Shown: positions 1-6,058, counted from the first letter of the stretch. The stretch: 7,511 nt of DNA from Succinatimonas sp. UBA7265 (GCA_002473165.1 DKSD01000087.1:1-7511); one strand, 5' to 3'. Made by a program: numbers and translations. Notes: generated by a model not told the origin, from the letters alone.

Positions 1-8
1 CACCACTT

Positions 9-254
9 CTACGCGCGCGATCCGTTTACAGCGCAGTTCCATGCCTCTTTAAGTTCGTCTGGAAAGGCATTAATAAAATTTTCAACCTGATGTTTTTGTT
101 TTGGATCAAGATTTCCTCTGATCATATTTCCGTCTAAATCAAATTCTGCTTCCTGCTCACCATATCTGGCGTGTATGTGGGGTACATTATGTCTTTGATT
201 GTCATAATAATAGATCATTATTACAATTCCAAAGAATCTTGCTAATTCTGGCAT
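9..254 (-). CDS. DUF4160 family small protein
   Basis: This 81-aa protein matches the DUF4160 family. It starts MPELARFFGIVIMIYY and carries the family's hallmark P-H-x-H-A block at residues 25-29, followed by RYGEQEAEF. The C-terminal half holds the usual helix with a tryptophan (EAWNCAVNG, about residues 70-78). Length is typical (about 80-90 aa). The biochemical function of the family is unknown. Members are small cytosolic proteins often encoded next to another small gene, commonly DUF2442, and have been suspected of being toxin-antitoxin-like. Here the partner is the 94-aa gene just upstream, with 16 bases between stop and start, so the two are probably one transcript. An AGGA Shine-Dalgarno (265-268) lies 10 bases before the ATG. 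Any further partner downstream would lie beyond the left edge. The family call is firm; a function is not. Confidence 0.88.
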   Translation of the reverse strand: MPELARFFGIVIMIYYYDNQRHNVPHIHARYGEQEAEFDLDGNMIRGNLDPKQKHQVENFINAFPDELKEAWNCAVNGSRA

Positions 255-270
255 GTTTGATAATTCCTGT

Positions 271-555
271 TTAAAAAGCTTTTACTGTCGGGATCCCTTG
301 TTTAATAGTCTCAATCTGATCCTTAATAAAGTTTTCTCTTTCTGTGTCGGATTTTAGCGAGCCGCAAATTAAAATTGCCGTGATGTCGGCTTCATTCAGG
401 TACAGATGTTCAATTGCGTTGTTTTTAATGATGTCGCAGGCGAAACCGTATGTCTCTTTTGAGATGTCTTTGCGGTATTTGTTCAAAACAGCCAGGCTCT
501 CTTCGAGTGAATGCAGTTCCGGAGCTTTTTTGACCAGTTTAAGCATATCTAACAT
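271..555 (-). CDS. unrecognised 94-aa protein, partner of DUF4160 gene
   Basis: I do not recognise this 94-aa protein. It begins MLDMLKLVKKAPELHSLEES and reads as a mostly alpha-helical cytosolic protein. There are charged helices at about residues 16-32 and 68-86, a hydrophobic core segment (DITAILICGSL, about residues 57-67), and no signal peptide or membrane helix. Two cysteines sit near residues 40 and 64. It does not look like DUF2442, the usual DUF4160 neighbour. It is first in a tight two-gene unit with the DUF4160 gene, preceded by an extended -10 promoter whose predicted start point leaves only about 9 bases of leader. The Shine-Dalgarno is poor (AAGA in an A-rich stretch). An ATG at codon 4 is an alternative start. 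AT-rich composition matches its partner and differs from the rest of the window. It is real as a gene with good probability; its role is unknown. Confidence 0.7.
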   Translation of the reverse strand: MLDMLKLVKKAPELHSLEESLAVLNKYRKDISKETYGFACDIIKNNAIEHLYLNEADITAILICGSLKSDTERENFIKDQIETIKQGIPTVKAF

Positions 556-570
556 TTTCTTTTTTCTGTT

Positions 571-579
571 ATTATAGCA
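571..579 (-). promoter_or_regulatory. extended -10 promoter of the 94-aa/DUF4160 pair
   Basis: On the minus strand the sequence TGCTATAAT is a perfect extended -10 element (TGn plus TATAAT). The likely transcription start is near 564, only about 9 bases before the ATG at 555. The -35 region (about 594-599, TTTATT) is poor, as expected for an extended -10 promoter. The near-absent leader suggests translation with little or no Shine-Dalgarno help. Confidence 0.6.
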
Positions 580-615
580 AATTTACTTTAAAAAATAAAG
601 GTGTTTGAGCTGTAA

Positions 616-972
616 ATTGCAGATCTGTCTTTACTGCCGCAGACTTTTCCCGGAGATCAGGCCGGAGACATCGGTGCTCCGGTTTACAGCGAGCGCGACG
701 ACGCCCACATCCCGGAGCACGACGAGTGCACCTCGGTCATCCCCGTTTACCGCCGCGATGTAGCGCACGACGACGAGGAGATTGTCGGCTACCAGTGCCG
801 CGCCTGGAAGCATGTCGAGGATCACTACGAGCTCGGCAAGGAATGTGATCTCTACGGCTATGACGGCTCCCCCGCCAAATACAGCCGCTTTGTGAGCGAG
901 GAAGATCTCTTCCTTTATGAGTGCGATCTCGGCATGCTGAGGACGAAGCGTACCGCACAAAAGCGAGGTTAG
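616..972 (+). pseudogene. 3' remnant of an unrecognised GC-rich gene
   Basis: The frame is open from just after a stop at 613-615 to a TAG at 970-972, about 118 codons. It has no ATG, and no GTG or TTG start until near its end. Codon third positions are strongly G/C, and the product is a plausible soluble protein: acidic, rich in D, E, H and Y, with segments such as GYQCRAWKHVEDHYELG and FVSEEDLFLYECDLG. The antiparallel frame over the same bases gives a low-complexity V/A/L-rich sequence typical of a shadow. I therefore read this as the C-terminal end of a gene whose 5' part is missing. GC content falls sharply just upstream, where the DUF4160 cassette begins, so the cassette may have replaced or split the gene. 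I do not recognise the family. A frameshift near 620-650 is possible, because another frame there reads QICLYCRRLFP. Confidence 0.55.
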
Positions 973-998
973 GATCCTGTCGATTTGTGCGAGGAAAA

Positions 999-1016
999 TT
1001 TGGTGATTTTTGGTGA
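999..1016. repeat. TTTGGTGA tandem repeat, 10-bp period
   Basis: TTTGGTGA occurs at 999-1006 and again at 1009-1016, with starts exactly one helical turn (10 bp) apart. It could be a protein binding site or chance in T-rich DNA. No gene start follows it closely. Confidence 0.35.
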
Positions 1017-1020
1017 AACG

Positions 1021-1043
1021 AATTAAAACTTGAAATTTTAATT
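1021..1043. repeat. AT-rich perfect inverted repeat
   Basis: AATTAAAA (1021-1028) and TTTTAATT (1036-1043) form a perfect 8-bp inverted repeat around a 7-base spacer. The stem is all A/T and would be weak as RNA. It may be a protein site or simple AT-rich spacer. Confidence 0.4.
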
Positions 1044-1082
1044 AGATAAATTCAAAAAAATCCTTCCCCAGCAACCACTCAG

Positions 1083-1110
1083 AGACCAGCATTCAGTTTG
1101 GTCTTTTTTT
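1083..1110 (+). terminator. rho-independent terminator
   Basis: The stem AGACCA (1083-1088)/TGGTCT (1099-1104) surrounds a 10-base loop. It runs straight into seven T residues ending at 1110. It is oriented to stop plus-strand transcription leaving the gene remnant that ends at 972. Confidence 0.65.
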
Positions 1111-1218
1111 ATGCCTAAAAACCGCTCATCAGCAAAAGCGACAATACTTTGATAAATAAAGTTTTATCTCAGAAAGTCCAGCTCAAACGTCGGTCAGCAA
1201 AACCCGGCAAAATTCCCA

Positions 1219-1257
1219 GCCAGGCTGTCACCAATAACTCAATTATTGTTGACTGGC
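1219..1257. repeat. long imperfect hairpin downstream of the cyclase gene
   Basis: GTCAcCAATAA (1227-1237) pairs with TTATTGtTGAC (1243-1253) with one mismatch around the loop CTCAA. An outer GCCA/TGGC clamp (1219-1222/1254-1257) is offset by a 4-base bulge. It lies 43 bases past the stop of the minus-strand cyclase gene. Neither side has a proper T-tract, only GGGAATTTT on the minus side, so it may be a transcript-end stabilising structure rather than a classical terminator. Confidence 0.5.
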
Positions 1258-1299
1258 AGGACGCAGCCCTGCAAAGAGGACCGGCTCAAAATCTCCCCT

Positions 1300-2571
1300 T
1301 CAAGCCCTTTTTTGCATATCCTCGCGCCACACCATGACCTGACCTTTGCTGTGCTGTTTGGCAAAGTACAGGGCGGCATCGGCACGCTGATAAAGCTCAT
1401 CGATTGGAAGTTTGCCCGACAGATCGCCTGCCATGCCGACGGTAGTGCTGACTACGCCGCTTTCCATGGCAGCTGACTTCTCCCGCAGCGTGCGACCAAA
1501 TTTTTCCGCGGCGGCGCGGAGATTATCCGAGGCAAGCTCACCCGTATACAGCACAAGGAACTCGTCACCGCCAAAGCGCGCCGCGAAGCCATGATCAAAG
1601 GTCTCGCGCATCACCTCGGCAAACAGTTGCAAGACTTCATCGCCGGCCTGATGGCCAAAGTGATCGTTAAACTGCTTGAAATTGTCGATATCCAAAGACA
1701 GCAGGTATTTGGGTTCCTTGGAATGCTCTTCCACATACTCGTAGAAATAGCGGCGGTTGGGCAGATCGGTCAGCGGATCGTGCCGGGCGATCCGCAGGAG
1801 CTTTTCCTGGTACTCGCGCTCTTTGGTCACGTCCATGGCCACGCCCACCGTGCCGAGGATGCTGCCGTCCTCATCAAAGAGCGGCGATTTGTAGGTGCGC
1901 AGCTGGCGCATGCCGTTATTTTTAGAGAGTACGTGCTCGTCAAAGACCATAGCGCGCTTTGAGTTCATCACGGTCTCTTCGGTTTCGTTGCAGACGAACT
2001 CGCCCTTGGCATACTGCTCCTGCGTAAGCCCCCAGATGTAATAGTGGCCGCGGCCGCGTATATCTGTTTTCTCTTTGCCCACGGCCTTGCAGAAGGCATC
2101 GTTGACCTCGACATGCGCGCCGATCTTATCTTTGTACCAGATGAGATCAGGCGAGGAGTTAATGGTCGTCTGCCAATAGGTGTGTTCCATCCAGGCGTCT
2201 TTGCGCGCTTTGAGCGCAGCGGCAAGCCGCGAGAAGAAATAACGGGCGAGATCCGGCGTCAGAGGGGCAGGCCAGATGCCATCGAGGAGCTGCAGTTCCG
2301 CCGCAGTCAAAAATTGCGGCTCTGAGGTGACCAGGATGCACTGCGCATGCTCTCCCGCCGCCTGGCGAACCGCTGCCAGGCTGAGGGTCCCCAGTGACGC
2401 AGGCGTAAAGATGATGAGGGAAAAGCGCTGTTCCTGTAATGCAGCCTCGTTCAGCTGTTCTGCCGCAGCCCACTCGTGCGAGAAGCGCTCCTGAGGCGGC
2501 ACCTGTTTGATTGCCTCCTGCGCTGCCGCCGGCAGTCCGGCCAGCAAAATGTGTAATTTGACTGCATACAT
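1300..2571 (-). CDS. diguanylate cyclase: receiver-like, PAS and GGDEF domains
   Basis: This 423-aa cytosolic protein is predicted to make cyclic di-GMP from two GTP. Residues 1-120 have an alternating strand/helix pattern like a response-regulator receiver. The phosphoacceptor aspartate is absent (LIIFTPASL, about 52-60), and the lysine-proline signature is replaced by IWPAPLTP (99-106). Residues 125-250 form a PAS domain (INSSPDLIWYKDKIGAHVEV, then VNDAFC). Residues 255-420 form the GGDEF domain: HDPLTDLPNRR at 264-274, the metal-binding DIDNF at 294-298, and the active-site RFGGDEF at 332-338. The inhibitory RxxD site is missing, with F325 and G328 in its place. No membrane segment is seen. 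I chose the ATG at 2571 because GGAGG lies 8 bases upstream. An in-frame TTG at 2595 would add 8 residues but lacks that spacing. The gene follows the DUF4143 ATPase gene at 193 bases on the same strand and is probably transcribed separately. Confidence 0.93.
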   Translation of the reverse strand: MYAVKLHILLAGLPAAAQEAIKQVPPQERFSHEWAAAEQLNEAALQEQRFSLIIFTPASLGTLSLAAVRQAAGEHAQCILVTSEPQFLTAAELQLLDGIWPAPLTPDLARYFFSRLAAALKARKDAWMEHTYWQTTINSSPDLIWYKDKIGAHVEVNDAFCKAVGKEKTDIRGRGHYYIWGLTQEQYAKGEFVCNETEETVMNSKRAMVFDEHVLSKNNGMRQLRTYKSPLFDEDGSILGTVGVAMDVTKEREYQEKLLRIARHDPLTDLPNRRYFYEYVEEHSKEPKYLLSLDIDNFKQFNDHFGHQAGDEVLQLFAEVMRETFDHGFAARFGGDEFLVLYTGELASDNLRAAAEKFGRTLREKSAAMESGVVSTTVGMAGDLSGKLPIDELYQRADAALYFAKQHSKGQVMVWREDMQKRA

Positions 2572-2579
2572 TCTTGCAT

Positions 2580-2585
2580 CCCTCC
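2580..2585 (-). promoter_or_regulatory. Shine-Dalgarno fixing the cyclase start
   Basis: GGAGGG on the minus strand sits 8 bases before the ATG at 2571. This placement argues against the longer TTG-initiated reading from 2595, which would put this site inside the coding sequence. Confidence 0.7.
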
Positions 2586-2738
2586 GGCAATGCAAACATT
2601 ACGCCTGTACCGAGCTCGCGGCATTGCGCACTGCCCTGCTTTCCCTATTCAGTCTGGAAAATCCATGCTCAAGGGCAATCATAACCATACAGAAAAAGGA
2701 AAATCGTGCGTTACTCGCAGAAACGTTTCCATACAATC

Positions 2739-2759
2739 AAAAAGTCCTTCCGCTTTTTT
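2739..2759 (-). terminator. possible weak terminator after the DUF4143 ATPase gene
   Basis: AAAAAG (2739-2744) and CTTTTT (2753-2758) can pair around an 8-base loop a few bases past the ATPase stop at 2765. The stem is almost all A/T and serves as its own T-tract, so termination would be weak. The pattern reads similarly on either strand. Confidence 0.25.
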
Positions 2760-2764
2760 GTACC

Positions 2765-3961
2765 TTAGTCAGCACCGGCCAGCCATCTTGCGAGATCGGC
2801 CACACGGATCCCTTCAAAGTCATATTCAGGGTGGCGGGTCCTCGCGATGATCATTTTCGGGTAGGCATCGCGGATTGCCAGAAGCGGCCCGGCTTCCCGC
2901 TCCCGCGTTTTTTCAGAACTGAGATCATCGCAGACCTGAATGTAGATCTTGCGATCGTCGTCCATGGCCACAAAGTCGATCTCCTTTTGATAAAGTTTGC
3001 CGACATAGACTGTGTACCCTCTCCTGAGCAGTTCGAGTGCCACAAGATTTTCGTACTGTCTGCCATAATCAAAGTTGCGTCTGCCAAGTCTGGCGTAGCG
3101 AAAACTGCAGTCAACCTCGTAATATTTCTCAAGCGTCTTTAGGATTTTCCTGCCTTTAACGTCATATCTTGGGACTTTGTAAAACAGGAAGGATCTGCAC
3201 AGGTACTCGATGTAAGTGCCGACAGTGTTGTGATTTGCAGATAATCCGTCATGCTTTAGCACATTACTGATACCGTTTGGAGACGTCAGGTTCCCGATAT
3301 TGTCTAAAAGGTAATCTGCGGTCTTGGTCAAAGCGGTGTCGTCGGGCAGGCGGTATTTCTGCTTTAAGTCACGCGTAATGATCGTCTCAAAGATGCCTCT
3401 TATATAGCCAGTGCGGTCGCGCTCGCTTTCATAGAGATACCCGCCCGGCATTCCCCCCGCCAGGACATAGCTGTCAAAAGCCGCGTCAAGATCTTTGTTA
3501 GCTGAATAATCAAGATATTCTGCAAAAGAGAAGGGATAGACATGCAGCTCGATGAAGCGGCCGGTGAAATAAGTAGCGAGATCGCTGCTGAGCAGGAAGG
3601 CGTTTGAACCGGTGATGTAAATGTCATAGCAGCCCTTGTTGTAGAGGCTGTTGACCGCCATCTCAAACCTGTCGCACAGCTGTACTTCATCTATAAGGAC
3701 GTAATTGCTTACACCTTTTTTATATCTGCTTGTAAAGTAATCATAAAGTGCATGATATTCCCTCAGGCCCTCATTTTCGAGGTCCATAAGGTCGGCATAC
3801 ATGATGTTGCTTTGCGGCTCGGTTTCCTGAACGTACGCCATGAAGGCCTTGAGCAGTTCTGACTTGCCGCACCTTCTGATGCCGGTGATAATCTTGATAT
3901 CAGGTTTGCCTTTCAGGCGCTTTAAACGCTCTAAATACAAAGGTCTTTCGATTATTCTCAT
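2765..3961 (-). CDS. AAA_14/DUF4143 family ATPase
   Basis: This 398-aa protein has the AAA_14 plus DUF4143 architecture. Its P-loop is GIRRCGKS at 27-34. Walker B is YVLIDE (87-92) and continues VQLCDRF. A sensor-like TGS lies at 117-119, followed by the typical F-T-G-R-F stretch (132-136) and the PFSFAEYLDY motif (143-152). Residues about 200-262 look like the DUF4143 winged-helix region. The tail resembles a restriction-endonuclease-fold domain: GRQYENLVALELL (300-312) and KEIDFVAMD (326-334). The usual E-x-K is replaced by YIQVCDDL (340-347), so nuclease activity is doubtful. The family is a widespread, often multicopy accessory ATPase of unsettled function, assigned to the cytosol here. 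The ATG at 3961 gives the family's standard N-terminus although no clear Shine-Dalgarno precedes it. It is transcribed divergently from the ATPase-nuclease gene at 4178. Length and motifs are complete, so it looks intact. Confidence 0.92.
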   Translation of the reverse strand: MRIIERPLYLERLKRLKGKPDIKIITGIRRCGKSELLKAFMAYVQETEPQSNIMYADLMDLENEGLREYHALYDYFTSRYKKGVSNYVLIDEVQLCDRFEMAVNSLYNKGCYDIYITGSNAFLLSSDLATYFTGRFIELHVYPFSFAEYLDYSANKDLDAAFDSYVLAGGMPGGYLYESERDRTGYIRGIFETIITRDLKQKYRLPDDTALTKTADYLLDNIGNLTSPNGISNVLKHDGLSANHNTVGTYIEYLCRSFLFYKVPRYDVKGRKILKTLEKYYEVDCSFRYARLGRRNFDYGRQYENLVALELLRRGYTVYVGKLYQKEIDFVAMDDDRKIYIQVCDDLSSEKTREREAGPLLAIRDAYPKMIIARTRHPEYDFEGIRVADLARWLAGAD

Positions 3962-3973
3962 AGATACATTTAC

Positions 3974-3988
3974 AAAACTTTAAGTTTT
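3974..3988. repeat. AT-rich palindrome before the DUF4143 ATPase gene
   Basis: AAAACTT (3974-3980) and AAGTTTT (3982-3988) form a perfect palindrome around one central T, ending 13 bases upstream of the minus-strand ATG. It falls where a leader or operator would lie for that gene. Confidence 0.4.
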
Positions 3989-4042
3989 TTTGACTATTGT
4001 AAATCAGTGAACATTATGTGTCTTACTCATTTACATAATTCA

Positions 4043-4060
4043 AGGCATCATCCCATGCCT
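4043..4060. repeat. inverted repeat AGGCAT/ATGCCT
   Basis: AGGCAT (4043-4048) and ATGCCT (4055-4060) are perfectly complementary around a 6-base loop, mid-way between the divergent genes. It could be a small hairpin or an operator. No T-tract follows. Confidence 0.4.
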
Positions 4061-4095
4061 CTAAATCAGATGTTTCTTTGAAGTTCGTTATACTT

Positions 4096-4107
4096 AGACT
4101 TAAGTCT
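4096..4107. promoter_or_regulatory. perfect 12-bp palindrome, candidate operator 1
   Basis: AGACTTAAGTCT is a perfect palindrome. It begins two bases after a candidate -10 (TATACT, 4089-4094) for the plus-strand ATPase-nuclease gene. Its core GACTnnAGTC is echoed by the palindrome at 4125-4137, which suggests paired sites for one regulator. Confidence 0.45.
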
Positions 4108-4124
4108 TGGGGGTATGCTCAATC

Positions 4125-4137
4125 CGACTGACAGTCG
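4125..4137. promoter_or_regulatory. perfect 13-bp palindrome, candidate operator 2
   Basis: CGACTG and CAGTCG flank a single A, giving a perfect palindrome whose inner arms GACT...AGTC match those of the palindrome at 4096-4107. The two cores start 29 bases apart, close to three helical turns. The site lies 40 bases upstream of the plus-strand ATG. Confidence 0.45.
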
Positions 4138-4177
4138 TTAATCGATACACAGGACATAAACGACAACAGAGGGGTCT

Positions 4178-5935
4178 ATGCAATTTAAAAAGATCGAAGT
4201 AGGCAACGCTTCGCTCTCATCAGTTGGCGAATACAACCTCGTCTATGTGGACAAAACCCGTTACATCGAAATTCTTGAGAACATCGGCACCACTGCACCG
4301 GTATTCTTAAGGCCGCGCCGCTTCGGCAAAACCTTGTTTGCTGACACCCTGTTCTGCTACTACGACAAGGCCAATGCCCAAAATTTCGACGAGAATTTTC
4401 GAGGGACCTGGATCCATAGCCACCCTACCCAGTTTGCCGGAGCCTACTACTGCCTGCGTTTTGACTTCTCAGGTGTTGAAACCGAAAAAACCAGGCTCAC
4501 CCAAAGTTTCACCGAAGTTATCATGAGCGGCCTTAAGGACTTCTCAAAGCGATATCCGGACAAAGGGCTTCCGCAGGAGCGCAGAAAAGCAAATCTGTAC
4601 GACACTCCGACCCAGTTAATCCGCGATTTTATAGATGCGTTCAACGAACATGCTGATAAAGGAGATTTGCTCTTTGTCATCATCGATGAATACGATCATT
4701 TTGCCAATGATGTTCTGACAACTGATAAGGAATCATTCAAGGATCTGACCTCAACAGCTGAAGGACACGAAGGCCTTATCAAAAAATTTTATATCACGCT
4801 TAAAAGTTTTTATGGCAACGGCGACGGCAAACCGATCAGAAGGTTTTTCATCACCGGCGTCTCCGCCCTGTCCCTCGATTCACTGACCTCAGGATTCAAT
4901 ATCGCAAAGAACGTCAGCCGCCGGCCTGAACTCAACTCCATGCTGGGGTTTACCAAAGATGAGCTCTCAAAGGTCGTAGATGCAACCGTCGATTTCAGCA
5001 AACTGCCTTCGTTAAGCAAAGCTGAGATTATGGACGTCATGGAAAAGAACTACGACGGCTACGTTTTCAGCGAAGGCACCGATGAGCACCTGTTCTGCCC
5101 CAACATGTGCTTAAATTTCCTCGACAATTTGATCAGCGCAGGCAAACTCCCAGATGATCCGACCGACGGAGCCATGTCAGATGATGCAGGAAAGCTGCGC
5201 GGCATGCTCGCACTGGCCGACCAAAGCGCCCGCGATGCGCTTGAATCACAGATTTTCCGTAAAGAAAACATCTTTTCCCCGGCTCCGCAGCTCCTAAATC
5301 TCAACAATGACGATCTCTTTAACGAGGATCAGATCGTCTCGATGCTCATTTACTTAGGTTACCTGACACTGGACGCCGAAGCAGTCAAATCATCAGGGAA
5401 GCTCCAGTACCGCTGTCCCAATGACGTTTACTATCAGGCATTCCTGGCTTATGAATCCCAGCGCCTCGGCCTCAAACGCCATCAGGGCATCGATCTGACT
5501 GCCATGTCGGGAAAAGGCGATATAAGCCCGCTGATAGCAGAGGTCAGCAAAAGGATCGCCGCTTTCCCGTCCGCCGGTTTTGCCGGGTTCAACGAGAGGA
5601 GCCTGCAACTGTGTTTCTATTTCACCGCCATGGACGGAACCGACAGCGCCCTGACACCTGAGATCGAGTGCGACAGCGGTGATCACGGCCGAGCGGATCT
5701 CCTGATCAGGAATTCTGTCGCGGGCGGGCGCCAGTTCCTGTTTGAGCTCAAATACCTGCCAAAGCATGACGACGCGCCGCAAAAAGTTACGGCACAGCTG
5801 AGCGCTGCCAAGGCGCAGCTTGAGCGTTACCGCAGCGCGCCTAATTTCCGCAAGCTCAAAAACCTTGACTGCTGGGCGGTCGTCTTTGTCAACTCTGAGC
5901 CCCGGGCTGTTGAAAAGCTTGCCGTGCAGTCATGA
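4178..5935 (+). CDS. AAA-ATPase-like protein with PD-(D/E)XK nuclease-like domain
   Basis: This 585-aa protein matches the AAA-ATPase_like plus PDDEXK_9 architecture. The N-terminus has the family signature YVDKTRYI (23-30) and a modified P-loop, RPRRFGKT (45-52). Walker B is LLFVIIDEYDHF (164-175). A sensor-like FFITGVSALS lies at 223-232 and the typical NYDGYVF at 291-297. The C-terminal domain keeps the nuclease-like core: FNERSLQ (471-477), GRADLLI with D507 (504-510), and FELKY with E523 and K525 (522-526). A catalytic metal site is therefore possible, unlike in the DUF4143 neighbour. The family is abundant and often multicopy in gut anaerobes; its function is unproven. The start is supported by AGAGGGG just upstream and by the standard N-terminus. 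The gene looks full length and is divergent from the other ATPase. The next gene on this strand begins 202 bases later behind a structured leader. Confidence 0.93.
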   Translation: MQFKKIEVGNASLSSVGEYNLVYVDKTRYIEILENIGTTAPVFLRPRRFGKTLFADTLFCYYDKANAQNFDENFRGTWIHSHPTQFAGAYYCLRFDFSGVETEKTRLTQSFTEVIMSGLKDFSKRYPDKGLPQERRKANLYDTPTQLIRDFIDAFNEHADKGDLLFVIIDEYDHFANDVLTTDKESFKDLTSTAEGHEGLIKKFYITLKSFYGNGDGKPIRRFFITGVSALSLDSLTSGFNIAKNVSRRPELNSMLGFTKDELSKVVDATVDFSKLPSLSKAEIMDVMEKNYDGYVFSEGTDEHLFCPNMCLNFLDNLISAGKLPDDPTDGAMSDDAGKLRGMLALADQSARDALESQIFRKENIFSPAPQLLNLNNDDLFNEDQIVSMLIYLGYLTLDAEAVKSSGKLQYRCPNDVYYQAFLAYESQRLGLKRHQGIDLTAMSGKGDISPLIAEVSKRIAAFPSAGFAGFNERSLQLCFYFTAMDGTDSALTPEIECDSGDHGRADLLIRNSVAGGRQFLFELKYLPKHDDAPQKVTAQLSAAKAQLERYRSAPNFRKLKNLDCWAVVFVNSEPRAVEKLAVQS

Positions 5936-6044
5936 ACCCGGCGTCCGGATCGAGCACTCCGCTTAACAAGAACCCGCCGGTCGGAGGCTTCTCAAATCGC
6001 AGATGCAAGTGCCAATGTAAAACCTGGCATCTTGGCTAAATTGC

Positions 6045-6058
6045 CAAATCACGATTTG
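6045..6058. repeat. inverted repeat CAAATC/GATTTG
   Basis: Two 6-base arms separated by AC form a near-palindrome of 14 bases. Its right end overlaps the candidate -35 TTGAAC, so it could be an operator. Part of it also belongs to the alternative stems of the leader. Confidence 0.4.

Larger units (their letters stand above)
973..1299. other. gene-free intergenic stretch with structured elements
   Basis: I see no convincing gene in these 327 bases. Short open frames on the plus strand (from 1149 and 1246) have no ribosome binding site and run into the 3' end of the cyclase on the other strand. The region holds a 10-bp tandem repeat (999-1016), an AT-rich inverted repeat (1021-1043), a rho-independent terminator (1083-1110) and a long imperfect hairpin (1219-1257). 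A small stem GCAGG/CCTGC lies at 1256-1272. Confidence 0.6.
3962..4177. promoter_or_regulatory. divergent intergenic control region with palindromes
   Basis: These 216 bases separate two divergently transcribed ATPase genes and must hold both promoters. Four inverted repeats are annotated separately. A plausible plus-strand -10 is TATACT (4089-4094), without a convincing -35. If real, transcription would start near 4101, inside the perfect palindrome at 4096-4107. For the minus-strand gene, CATAAT with TTGAAT 19 bases upstream is a weak candidate. The plus gene has AGAGGGG (4168-4174) as ribosome binding site. Confidence 0.5.

Noticed and set aside
631..960. Minus-strand open frame of 109 codons
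   Set aside because: Its product is a V/A/L-rich low-complexity sequence without a ribosome binding site; the plus-strand frame over the same bases has coding-like GC3 and better protein character.
1051..1077. Possible tRNA 3' end (TTC...ACCA) before the terminator at 1083
   Set aside because: The T-loop, T-stem and acceptor spacing do not fit a tRNA, and no matching 5' half is present.
1149..1476. Two short plus-strand open frames downstream of the terminator
   Set aside because: No ribosome binding site, no family resemblance, and the second runs antisense into the well-supported cyclase gene.
1591..1962. Plus-strand open frame of 123 codons opposite the cyclase
   Set aside because: It is antisense to the conserved GGDEF/PAS coding sequence and shows no family features; a shadow frame.
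2159..2599. Minus-strand 146-codon frame overlapping the cyclase N-terminus
   Set aside because: Gly/Ala/Cys-rich composition typical of a shifted frame; the GGAGG site serves the cyclase ATG at 2571.
2507..3142. Plus-strand open frame of 211 codons
   Set aside because: It spans the 3' end of the DUF4143 gene, the intergenic gap and the 5' end of the cyclase on the opposite strand, with no ribosome binding site.
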